DNA from: Vibrio sp. UBA2441
GTDB lineage: Bacteria > Pseudomonadota > Gammaproteobacteria > Enterobacterales > Vibrionaceae
DNA: 64,000 nucleotides
Reading direction: 5' to 3'
Assembly (NCBI GenBank): GCA_002342685.1
Contig: DDQN01000092.1
Span: forward strand, 1-64,000
A program made the position numbers and the translations under genes. How positions within the stretch are numbered: position 1 is the first letter of the stretch; every line of letters begins with the position of its first letter. Of the stretch, positions 32,246-40,313 are shown one piece after another. The notes beneath the pieces were generated by a model. The model ran no database searches. It was not told the DNA's origin and saw only the letters and a list, made by a program, of their open reading frames with translations.

Positions 32246-32926
32246 TTATTTAATTTTCGGCCAGTTTAATTTCCAGGGAGAGTGCCACTGCTCTAGTGCT
32301 TGTTCTACCGCCTCAGTTTTCCACTTTTGCCCTTTATTGGGTCGACAAACAAATTGATAGTTGTTCGACAGATAATCAAACTGGATGGCAAATGCGTGCA
32401 GGTACCCTCTATCGGCTTTAGATTGAGGGTTGTATATTGGATCGCCTAATATACTAGAACTTATTGACTTAAGTGCAACACGTATTTGGTGTGTCTTTCC
32501 TGTATATGGTTTACATAAAAACAACCGTTCACCCGGTTCCCCTGAATTTGAGAAAAACTGAGTGATAGCAGGGCTATGTTGACTAGGTAGTAACTTCCAG
32601 CTTGACCGTCGTGAACGCGCCATATCACCGCTGATAGTACCCTGTTTTTTCCGTGGCTTACTCTCACCAATAGCAAGGTAAAATTTGTCTATGGTTCTGT
32701 CGGCAAATTTTTTGCACAGTAGCGCGGCAGCGGTGGCGTTTCTTGCCAGTAATAAGATTCCAGATGTCATCTTGTCAAGCCTGTGCACCAAGTAGAGTTG
32801 GTCTTCACCAAGCTCTTTCGCTACTTCATGCAAAAGCATAGTATCGCCATCATCTTTATGAACACTCACATTAGGGTGTTTATTGATTACGACAAAGTCA
32901 TCATGAAGATACAAAATATCAAACAT
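32246..32926 (-). CDS. RluA-family pseudouridine synthase (TIGR01621 type)
   Basis: The 226-residue enzyme has the RluA catalytic motif 'YLVHRLDKMTSGILLLA', with Asp near residue 54, and 'CKPYTGKTHQIRVAL' near 150 (K-T-G-R-T-H-Q-[IL]-R type). The length and absence of an S4 domain fit the small TIGR01621 group rather than RluC/RluD. I chose ATG 32926 because AAGGAG lies 9 nt upstream and it opens directly into the catalytic fold ('MFDILYLHDDFVVINK'). The RNA target is unknown. A terminator upstream separates it from the NSS transporter. Confidence 0.88.
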   Translation of the reverse strand: MFDILYLHDDFVVINKHPNVSVHKDDGDTMLLHEVAKELGEDQLYLVHRLDKMTSGILLLARNATAAALLCKKFADRTIDKFYLAIGESKPRKKQGTISGDMARSRRSSWKLLPSQHSPAITQFFSNSGEPGERLFLCKPYTGKTHQIRVALKSISSSILGDPIYNPQSKADRGYLHAFAIQFDYLSNNYQFVCRPNKGQKWKTEAVEQALEQWHSPWKLNWPKIK

Positions 32927-33018
32927 AACAGAAGCTCCTTTTAAGGCGCATGAGTATATACGCCTTTTAGCATTACAAGCGACATTTTCTTCTAATAAAA
33001 TCATCGATTCTTTCACAT

Positions 33019-33050
33019 AAAAAAACGGGAACCCTAAAAGGGCTCCCGTT
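33019..33050 (-). terminator. Terminator of the NSS transporter gene
   Basis: Read on the minus strand, AACGGGAGCCC and GGGTTCCCGTT form an imperfect stem, followed by TTTTTTT. It lies 36 nt beyond the transporter stop and before the next minus-strand gene. Confidence 0.85.
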
Positions 33051-33085
33051 ATACGAAATAGTTTGCTAGCTGCTAAATAAATTGA

Positions 33086-34519
33086 TTACAACTTCTTAGA
33101 CACCAAACCTGCAATAGCGATGATAGCGATACCCATGAGCATGATTTCACCTTTACCACTATCAAAACCACCTTTAATACCTGAGATGGCAACAATAGCA
33201 ATAGCGAAAGGGATCACATATTTTACCAAGTTGTACCATAGACCAAACAGTGGGAAAGAAACTTTACCGTCGTTTGTGATCTCTTTTTGCAGCTCAGAGC
33301 GGCTTAAACGCCAACCTGCAAAGATACAAACCAGCAAACCACCCACAGCAAGGAAGATTTTGTCTGTTAATAAATCAAAGATATCGAATGCGCCGGTACC
33401 AAATAGCTGTGGACCTGTGCCCCCCAGAGATAGTGATGCAAACACACATAATATTGCCATCAGTGCGCTCGCCGATAGTACTGCCGTAGAACGCTTCATC
33501 CCTTTTTCATCAATCAGATAAGAAACAACCACTTCCAGAAGAGAAACCGACGATGTTAACGCAGCAACACTCAAACCGATAAAGAACAGCAATGCTAATA
33601 ACACGCCGATCATGCCACCCATTTCAGCAAATAACTGAGGAACAACAACGAAAACAAGACCAGGCCCCGCAGATGGTTCCATATTTAACGCGAACATTGC
33701 CGGGAACATTGCTATACCAGCTAATATAGCCACGCCAGTATCCATTGCTGTTACCATTGCTGTCGTCTGAACAAGATTTTCTTTCTTTTTGAGATAACTA
33801 CCATATGTCATCATACAACCCATACCAAGGCTCAAAGAGAAGAATGCCTGACCAAGAGCCGCCAAAACAACACCGCTGTCTACTTTTGAAAAGTCTGGTT
33901 TGAATAGAAACTCAAGTCCCGCTGATGCACCAGGAAGGCTTAATCCTTTAACTGCAACTATAATAAGGATAGCAAATAACATTGGCATTAGAATTTTACC
34001 AGCTTTTTCAATCCCGCCAGAAATACCCTTAACAACAATAAATATATTTAACAGCAGGTATAGACCCATCCACATTAACGGTTGTACTGGATCCGAAATA
34101 AAGCTGCCAAAACTATCACCAATAGCCTCTGGTGTGCTCAATAGGCCTGACGCTATTTTCTGAATGTAAGCTATTGCCCAGCCACCGACGACGGGATAAA
34201 AACCCATAATCAACAAACCACTGAATACGCCAATAACACCAGCAAATGTCCAGCGACGGTCTGTCGACTTAAATGCACCTACCGCAGATAAACCCGTTTT
34301 TCGACCGATTGCAAATTCTGTCAGCATTACACTGTAGCCGATAAAAATCACGAAAAGCAGATAAATAATGACAAAAGCGCCACCGCCACTTTCACCTGCA
34401 GTATATGGGAATTTCCAAATATTACCCAGACCAACAGCAGAACCTGCTGCAGCCATAACGAAGCCTAATTTCGAACCCCACGTATCACGGGATTCTGTGG
34501 TTGAATTACTCGTTGCCAC
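33086..34519 (-). CDS. Sodium-dependent transporter, NSS/SNF family, probable aromatic amino acid carrier
   Basis: The 477-residue protein has about 11-12 membrane helices and the neurotransmitter:sodium symporter core: 'GFVMAAAGSAVGLGNIWKFPY' region in helix 1 with the unwound sodium/substrate site, and 'GGGAFVIIYLL' in helix 2. 'AFFSLSLGMGCMMTYGSY' is in helix 6. Bacterial relatives (MhsT, TnaT, Tyt1) carry hydrophobic or aromatic amino acids. I start at GTG 34519, with GGAG 5 nt upstream and 'MATSNSTTESRDTWGSKLG'; a longer frame exists but lacks support. A TGTAAA-N6-TTTACA TyrR box lies about 58-75 bp upstream, which supports an aromatic substrate. Confidence 0.9.
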   Translation of the reverse strand: MATSNSTTESRDTWGSKLGFVMAAAGSAVGLGNIWKFPYTAGESGGGAFVIIYLLFVIFIGYSVMLTEFAIGRKTGLSAVGAFKSTDRRWTFAGVIGVFSGLLIMGFYPVVGGWAIAYIQKIASGLLSTPEAIGDSFGSFISDPVQPLMWMGLYLLLNIFIVVKGISGGIEKAGKILMPMLFAILIIVAVKGLSLPGASAGLEFLFKPDFSKVDSGVVLAALGQAFFSLSLGMGCMMTYGSYLKKKENLVQTTAMVTAMDTGVAILAGIAMFPAMFALNMEPSAGPGLVFVVVPQLFAEMGGMIGVLLALLFFIGLSVAALTSSVSLLEVVVSYLIDEKGMKRSTAVLSASALMAILCVFASLSLGGTGPQLFGTGAFDIFDLLTDKIFLAVGGLLVCIFAGWRLSRSELQKEITNDGKVSFPLFGLWYNLVKYVIPFAIAIVAISGIKGGFDSGKGEIMLMGIAIIAIAGLVSKKL

Positions 34520-35068
34520 GATTACTCCAAATTTAAATATGTGTTTGCATGTATTTAGGCGTCTTAAAGGGACCTGTGTAAACAATAGTTTACACAACTC
34601 GAAAATTTGAGTGACGCTCTGTGTATGGCAAGTAAAACAGTTTACGCGTAAAATTAAAAGCCCGATGAGTATATATTTCGTTAAAAACACATTTTATTAA
34701 TGTTAAATGCTCTATTTTTGAACAAAGTCATATTTCTTTCCTGTTAAACATCTCTTTTCAATGATAATCACCTATTTGCGTAATACGCTTATTTTCAGTA
34801 CCTGTATGCCTTTTTAGGTGTCTTTGCATTTCGTGGGTAACGTTTTATATCTTGTCCAACATTATCATTGTTACTACTTGGTAAAAACGCGACTTAATTC
34901 AACAGAATCATGCTGTATAAGATAGTTATCTATGATAATTTGGAATTTAGGTTCTAATTACTAAGCAGCACATTTAAAGTGAATCTAAAATCTGCCTAAA
35001 AGCAATCGGCTTGCTGACATAAGTGAACAAACAAATATTTGCACTACAGGAATAATAGCCAAGAATAA
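34520..35068. other. 549-bp divergent intergenic region
   Basis: The region separates the minus-strand NSS transporter from plus-strand cls. On the transporter side it holds a TyrR box (34577-34594) and a separate 12-bp palindrome TTTACGCGTAAA (34641-34652). The remaining 400 bp are AT-rich and must include the cls promoter; I see no other repeat or RNA structure there. Confidence 0.6.
34577..34594 (-). promoter_or_regulatory. TyrR box
   Basis: TGTAAA-CAATAG-TTTACA matches the strong TyrR consensus TGTAAA-N6-TTTACA at every specified base. It is centred about 66 bp upstream of the NSS transporter start, so the likely regulon call is repression or activation by TyrR with tyrosine, phenylalanine or tryptophan. 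Confidence 0.8.
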
Positions 35069-36523
35069 ATGGAACAATTTTATCAGTTCATAGCGTTAAT
35101 TGGCGTTGGTATATACTGGGTATTAGTTGCCGGTATCACTATTCGTGTCGTGCTCCGAAGACGAGCTGTCAGTGTGTCATTAGCATGGTTAATGATCATT
35201 TATATCATCCCTGTGTTAGGTATAATCTGCTACTTCCTGTTTGGCGAATTGAACCTGGGACGCAAACGCGCAGAAAGAGCTAAGCAGATGTTTTCTCACT
35301 ACAGAGAGTGGTTTGACCAACTTCATGATTGCCAAGCCCATCTTCCTGAGTTAATGAGCCCACAAATAACAAAAATAGATATGCTGTGTACCAATAGAAT
35401 GGACATTCCAGCACTGTGCGGTAATTCTCTAGACCTGCAAGATTCGCCAGAAAATATTCTTCGCTCAATTATCCAAGATATAGAATCAGCACAAACTCAC
35501 ATTCGCTTTGTATTTTACATATGGCATAACGGTGGACTGGTGGACTCTGTAGGAGCAGCTCTTATCCGCGCGGCAAAACGAGGGGTAGATGTAAAAATAT
35601 TGCTCGACTCAGCTGGTAGTCATCGATTTTTCCGTAGCCATTGGGTAGAAATGATGGAAACGTCTGGAATAACGATTAAACAAGCACTCGGGGTAAGCCC
35701 TTGGCGTGTATTCTTAAGACGCTTAGATTTGCGCCAGCATCGAAAAATAATCGTTATCGACGACGCTGTTGCTTATACCGGTTCGATGAATATGGTTGAC
35801 CCTGCATTCTTTAAGAAAGATGCGGGCGTAGGTAAATGGATCGATGTCATGATTCGAATTACCGGCCCTACGGTTAATGTACTCTCCGCCATTCACGCAT
35901 GGGACTGGGAAGTAGAAACCGGGGATCGTAATTTGCCAAGTCTTCCTCATTGCATTATTAAGCAAGATAACGTACCTATGCCAGTTCAAGTCGTTCCTTC
36001 CGGGCCTGGTATGCCAGACAACCTAATCCAGCAGGTATTAACCTTAACAATTAATCAAGCTCAAAAGTCTGTACGCATTACCACCCCTTACTTTGTCCCT
36101 AGTGAAGAATTACTGGAAGAATTGAAGATGACAGCTCAACGTGGTGTTCAGGTCGACATTATTATTCCGAAGAAAAATGATTCACTCATGGTTCAATGGG
36201 CTTCGAGAGCATACTACGAGGAGCTACTAGTCGCTGGTGTCAGAATCTTCGAGTTTAACGGTGGGCTACTTCATACTAAGTCCGTCGTTGTGGACGAAAT
36301 GTATTGTCTTGTCGGTACTGTGAACTTGGATATGCGCAGTTTATGGCTTAATTTTGAACTGACACTTGCGGTAGATAACGTTGCATTCACCAAAGAAATG
36401 TATTGCTTACAACAATCCTATATCAACTCCTCGTCTGAAGTTTCATTATTGCACTGGAAACAACGCAAGGTTTATTATCGATTTCTTGAACGTAGCTTCT
36501 TCTTGTTCAGCCCTCTTTTGTAG
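35069..36523 (+). CDS. cls: Cardiolipin synthase
   Basis: ClsA-type enzyme that condenses two phosphatidylglycerols to cardiolipin at the inner membrane. The 484 residues include two N-terminal membrane helices (about 5-25 and 38-58). Two phospholipase D HKD motifs follow: 'HRKIIVIDDAVAYTGSMN' near 230 and 'HTKSVVVDEMYCLVGTVN' near 408. 'NLDMRSLWLNFE' follows the second motif as in E. coli ClsA. It is a single gene; it uses the PgsA pathway product encoded at 2.9 kb. Confidence 0.96.
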   Translation: MEQFYQFIALIGVGIYWVLVAGITIRVVLRRRAVSVSLAWLMIIYIIPVLGIICYFLFGELNLGRKRAERAKQMFSHYREWFDQLHDCQAHLPELMSPQITKIDMLCTNRMDIPALCGNSLDLQDSPENILRSIIQDIESAQTHIRFVFYIWHNGGLVDSVGAALIRAAKRGVDVKILLDSAGSHRFFRSHWVEMMETSGITIKQALGVSPWRVFLRRLDLRQHRKIIVIDDAVAYTGSMNMVDPAFFKKDAGVGKWIDVMIRITGPTVNVLSAIHAWDWEVETGDRNLPSLPHCIIKQDNVPMPVQVVPSGPGMPDNLIQQVLTLTINQAQKSVRITTPYFVPSEELLEELKMTAQRGVQVDIIIPKKNDSLMVQWASRAYYEELLVAGVRIFEFNGGLLHTKSVVVDEMYCLVGTVNLDMRSLWLNFELTLAVDNVAFTKEMYCLQQSYINSSSEVSLLHWKQRKVYYRFLERSFFLFSPLL

Positions 36524-36638
36524 TTGCACATCAGTATTGTATTGACCATCCCATGTCTTTGATTCGATAAAGCCTTGCGTAAATGATCGCAACATGGTTT
36601 AAATAAACTATCTCGGCAAAAGTACAAAAGGAAAATTG

Positions 36639-37823
36639 ATGTCCGAACAAAAACAAACCAAGCTGATCACCGCTGGACGCGATACTAAATGGACAAATGG
36701 TGTTGTGAACCCTCCCGTTCAACGCGCTTCTACCGTAGTTTTTAAAACCGTCGCAGAAAAACAAAAAGCAATGGTTAATCGTGCCAACAAAACGCTTTTT
36801 TACGGGCGACGCGGCACACATACACATTTCGCTTTCCAAGAAGCTATGACAGAAGTAGAAGGCGGCGCAGGATGTGCTCTTTACCCTTGTGGGACAGCGG
36901 CAATTTCTAATGCGATCCTATCCTTCGTTGAGTCTGGTGACCATATTCTAATGGTCGATACTTGCTATGAGCCTACCCGCGATTTTTGCGACGTTATCAT
37001 GAAAAAGATGGGGGTAGAAACCACTTATTATGACCCCCTTATTGGAGAAGGCATTCGGGAACTCATCCAGCCGAATACCAAAATTTTATTTTTGGAATCT
37101 CCAGGCTCAATTACCATGGAAGTTCAGGACGTTCCAAAGTTAACCCAGATTGCACACGAGCAAGATATCGTCGTAATTTTAGATAATACCTGGGCTGCAG
37201 GCGTAAACTTCTCTCCTTTCGACTTTGATGTAGATATCTCCGTTCAAGCGGCCACTAAGTACATCGTTGGGCACTCTGACGTTATGCTGGGGACCGCAGT
37301 GGCGAATGAAAAACACTGGCCACAGTTACGTGAACAAAGTTATTTAATGGGACAGATCGTATCTCCGGATGACGCTTATTTAGGCCTGCGAGGCCTGCGA
37401 ACCTTGGATGTTAGACTTAAACAACATGAGAATAGCAGCATCAAAGTGGCGCAATGGCTTGCCTCACGTCCAGAGGTTGATCATGTCAGACACCCGGCTC
37501 TTGAAAGTTGTCCTGGCCATGAGTATTACAAACGAGATTTTTCTGGTTGTAACGGCTTATTCTCTTTCGTATTAAAAACCAGCAACTCAAACGCCACAAC
37601 TGCACTTTTAGATGGTATGAAACACTTCAGTATGGGGTATTCTTGGGGAGGATTTGAAAGCTTAATCCTTGCTAATGAGCCAAAATCATTTAACGCATTA
37701 CGTACGGTCGCCAACCCGAAATTTACTGGTACATTAATCCGTCTTCACATTGGGCTGGAAAATGTAGATGACTTAATCGAGGATCTGAAGCAAGGTTTTA
37801 CACGCTACGAACAAGCGCTTTAG
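36639..37823 (+). CDS. metC: Cystathionine beta-lyase
   Basis: MetC cleaves cystathionine to homocysteine, ammonia and pyruvate in methionine synthesis. The 394-residue PLP enzyme of the Cys/Met metabolism family has 'YPCGTAAISNAIL', 'YGRRGTHTHFAFQEAM' and the PLP lysine in 'VQAATKYIVGHSDVMLGT' (near 210). 'MGYSWGGFESLIL' matches MetC rather than MetB. I chose ATG 36639 after AAAGGA; an in-frame TTG precedes it. I found no convincing MetJ boxes in the 115-bp gap upstream. It converges with the signalling operon. Confidence 0.95.
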   Translation: MSEQKQTKLITAGRDTKWTNGVVNPPVQRASTVVFKTVAEKQKAMVNRANKTLFYGRRGTHTHFAFQEAMTEVEGGAGCALYPCGTAAISNAILSFVESGDHILMVDTCYEPTRDFCDVIMKKMGVETTYYDPLIGEGIRELIQPNTKILFLESPGSITMEVQDVPKLTQIAHEQDIVVILDNTWAAGVNFSPFDFDVDISVQAATKYIVGHSDVMLGTAVANEKHWPQLREQSYLMGQIVSPDDAYLGLRGLRTLDVRLKQHENSSIKVAQWLASRPEVDHVRHPALESCPGHEYYKRDFSGCNGLFSFVLKTSNSNATTALLDGMKHFSMGYSWGGFESLILANEPKSFNALRTVANPKFTGTLIRLHIGLENVDDLIEDLKQGFTRYEQAL

Positions 37824-37846
37824 ATCCCCATTGAGTTATTAACAAA

Positions 37847-37866
37847 AAGTCGGGGAAACCCGACTT
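37847..37866 (-). terminator. Terminator of the kinase-cheR-cheB-DGC operon
   Basis: AAGTCGGG-gaaa-CCCGACTT is a perfect 8-bp stem. On the minus strand it is followed by TTTTTGTT, 6 nt beyond the diguanylate cyclase stop; it may also serve metC. Confidence 0.85.
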
Positions 37867-37871
37867 CTACA

Positions 37872-38894
37872 TTAACCTGCTATTTCAAGACCCAATATAT
37901 CGCTAGTACAACAGTTACGTCCATTCGCTTTGGATCTATACAAGGCTCTGTCAGTACATTCCATTAACATTCTAGGGTTCATCTCCTTGACAGGTACCAC
38001 AGAGCAGATACCTAAGCTAGCAGTAACATAAGGATTACCCGTAGATTCGCTATGCGGAATTTGTAACATTTCAATGGTCATTCTGACCTTTTCAGCCACC
38101 AGCATTGCGCCAGATTCGTCTGTATCAGGTAAGACAATCGCAAATTCTTCACCACCTATACGAGCAATTCTATCGAGATGACGCAACTCTACATTTCGCA
38201 AGGCATTAGCGACATCTCTTAAACAATCATCTCCATGATGATGACCGAACGTATCGTTGTACAGTTTGAAGTGGTCAATATCCAACATTATGACCGATAC
38301 CGGTGTATTTGAACGGATGGCTCGCTGCCACTCTTCCAAAAATATCTCTTCAAACTTACGTTTATTAGTTAGTCCCGTTAGCCCATCTGTAGTTGATAAA
38401 AGCAAAAGTTGCTCATTCGTTTCTTCCAGCTGCTGCTGTAGCTCTTCAAGCTCGGCCAGTTTTTGATCAAATTCTATGGTTTTTCTGCTTAAAGCCGCTT
38501 TCTGTTCATATAGCTCAAGAAAGACGCCTACTTTACTTCTGAATACATTGGTATTCAGTGGCTTAGTTAAATAGTCTACGGCACCAGCTTCATAACCTTT
38601 AAAAATGTGCGCTTCGGTTGCAGAAGATGCGGTCACAAAAATAATAGGGATGTTTCGAGTTTTTTTATTACCTCGCAGTAACTCTGCGACTTCATAACCG
38701 TCCATATCAGGCATTTGAACATCCAACAGCACCAGTGCAAAGTCATGATCCAGCGTTTGTGCTAATGCTTCTTCACCCGACTGAGCCCGAATTAGATCGC
38801 AATCAAACTGATCCAACAAATTTTCCAGAGCTATCAAATTTTCTACTTTGTCATCAACAATTAGTAATTTCGGTTTATCTTTCATGATTAACAT
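37872..38894 (-). CDS. Response regulator with diguanylate cyclase (REC-GGDEF)
   Basis: The 340-residue protein has an N-terminal receiver (about 8-125) with 'LLIVDDKVENL', the phospho-acceptor in 'LVLLDVQMPDMDGYE' and Lys in 'YLTKPLN'. A coiled linker (130-168) follows, rich in Leu, Glu and Gln. The GGDEF domain (about 170-335) has 'DGLTGLTNKRKFEE', 'IMLDIDHFKLYND' and active-site 'RIGGEEFAIVLPD', so it should make cyclic di-GMP. An RxxD inhibitory site is not clear. The start overlaps the cheB stop (ATG 38894 or 38885). It is the output at the end of a four-gene signalling operon. Confidence 0.95.
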   Translation of the reverse strand: MLIMKDKPKLLIVDDKVENLIALENLLDQFDCDLIRAQSGEEALAQTLDHDFALVLLDVQMPDMDGYEVAELLRGNKKTRNIPIIFVTASSATEAHIFKGYEAGAVDYLTKPLNTNVFRSKVGVFLELYEQKAALSRKTIEFDQKLAELEELQQQLEETNEQLLLLSTTDGLTGLTNKRKFEEIFLEEWQRAIRSNTPVSVIMLDIDHFKLYNDTFGHHHGDDCLRDVANALRNVELRHLDRIARIGGEEFAIVLPDTDESGAMLVAEKVRMTIEMLQIPHSESTGNPYVTASLGICSVVPVKEMNPRMLMECTDRALYRSKANGRNCCTSDILGLEIAG

Positions 38895-39469
38895 TCACAC
38901 ACATCACTCAATAAATGACCAATACCTTCTAATGAAAGAATATGGTCGACATCCACTGCTTCTATCGCAGCGGCCGGCATGGCTTTAGCTTCAGCGGTTT
39001 CTATTGACTGAACAACCGTTAAACCACCCTTATTTTTAATTCTCTTAAGCCCTTTTGCCCCATCAGAATTCGCTCCGGTCAAAACAATTCCAATTAACTC
39101 ATTCTGAAAATATTCAGCAGCACTTTCAAATAGAACATCTATCGAAGGACGCGAATAATTAACTGGCGGATCAATCGATAATGCAATACAACCATCATGC
39201 TCAACCAGTATGTGATAGTTCGGCGGAGCAATGTACAGATTACCTCTCCTAATCGGTTCCTTGTCTTCCGCTTCCTTTACATCAAGTGCGCTTCTATCCT
39301 GAAAATGCATGGGCAAATAACTTTCGGAGTTAGGGCTGATATGCTGAACTAATAAAACTGGAATACAAAAACTTGGCTTCAAGCTGCGCAGAACAGTTTC
39401 AAACGCGGCTAAACCTCCGGCAGACGCCCCTATAACGACAGCTCTATAATGCGATTCACCACATTTCAT
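38888..39469 (-). CDS. CheB-type methylesterase without receiver domain
   Basis: The 193-residue protein is only the CheB catalytic domain. The triad is visible as Ser in 'VIGASAGGLAAF' (near 16), His in 'VLLVQHISPNSE' (near 43) and Asp in 'LTGANSDGAKGL' (near 135). The receiver normally fused to chemotaxis CheB is absent, so activity must be controlled otherwise, perhaps by the neighbouring kinase receivers. It follows cheR by 3 nt and overlaps the diguanylate cyclase gene. No MCP, CheA or CheW gene lies nearby, arguing against ordinary chemotaxis. Confidence 0.93.
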   Translation of the reverse strand: MKCGESHYRAVVIGASAGGLAAFETVLRSLKPSFCIPVLLVQHISPNSESYLPMHFQDRSALDVKEAEDKEPIRRGNLYIAPPNYHILVEHDGCIALSIDPPVNYSRPSIDVLFESAAEYFQNELIGIVLTGANSDGAKGLKRIKNKGGLTVVQSIETAEAKAMPAAAIEAVDVDHILSLEGIGHLLSDVCEC

Positions 39470-39472
39470 ACG

Positions 39473-40312
39473 CTACCTCTCTCTTTTTTTGCGGTAAATC
39501 TTCTCTCGCTCAGCCACAAGTTCAAATTTATGAGCAACTGAAGAAAACCGCAGACTCTCCTTCGAGCCTAAGCAAAGAAAACCTCCGGGACATAAGCTTT
39601 CATAAAAAAGCTGAAAGACCCGATCTTGTAACTCTCGATTAAAATAAATAAGCACGTTTCGGCAAAAAATCACCTGCATCTCACCAAATACCCCGTCTGT
39701 AGCTAGGTTATGTGGAGAAAAGAGCATTTTCTCTCTTAAGTTTCGGTTCATTATGGCATTGTCATAATCTGCCATGTAGTAATCTGAGAAAGAGGCTGTG
39801 CCACCAGCGGCTTGATAGTTATTAGTATACTGCCGAACCAAATCCATAGGGTAGATGCCTTTTTTAGCTTTTTCCAGAATAGACTCATTAAAATCAGTCG
39901 CATAGATCTGCGTTCGATCTTTCATCGCCTCTTCTTGCAGCAAAATAGCATTCGAATAAACTTCCTGACCAGCGGAACACCCTGCGTGCCATATTCTGAC
40001 AAATGGATAGGTTTTTAAATGTGGGATCACAATATCCCTCACCTTTTGGTAAAACCAAGGGTCTCTAAACATTTCGGTTACATTAATAGAGAGGTCCAAC
40101 AATAATTGCTCAAAAAATTTCGAGTCATAAATAACCTTATGTTGCATTTCCGAATAGTTCCGCATGCCCTCAATAGCGCGGCGGTATTCTAATCTTCGCC
40201 TTGTATGGGCAACTGAGTACTCTCTAAAATCGTAACCGTATTTCTTATAAATAGCTTCAAGTAACAGCTGTATTTCAAGTTGTTCATTACTTACTTCTGG
40301 AACATCATTCAT
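39473..40312 (-). CDS. CheR-type protein methyltransferase
   Basis: This 279-residue SAM-dependent methyltransferase has the CheR N-terminal helical domain ('YGYDFREYSVAHTRRRLEYR', residues 24-45). The catalytic domain has 'IWHAGCSAGQEVYS' (motif I), 'IYATDFNESILEKAKKGIY' (acidic loop) and 'VIFCRNVLIYFN' (motif post II). Chemotaxis CheR methylates receptor glutamates; here the target is unknown. The gene starts 1 nt after the histidine kinase stop and 3 nt before cheB. Confidence 0.95.
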   Translation of the reverse strand: MNDVPEVSNEQLEIQLLLEAIYKKYGYDFREYSVAHTRRRLEYRRAIEGMRNYSEMQHKVIYDSKFFEQLLLDLSINVTEMFRDPWFYQKVRDIVIPHLKTYPFVRIWHAGCSAGQEVYSNAILLQEEAMKDRTQIYATDFNESILEKAKKGIYPMDLVRQYTNNYQAAGGTASFSDYYMADYDNAIMNRNLREKMLFSPHNLATDGVFGEMQVIFCRNVLIYFNRELQDRVFQLFYESLCPGGFLCLGSKESLRFSSVAHKFELVAEREKIYRKKRER

Positions 40313-40313
40313 A

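Noticed and set aside
36524..36638. MetJ boxes upstream of metC
   Set aside because: No tandem AGACGTCT-like octamers; matches were too weak.
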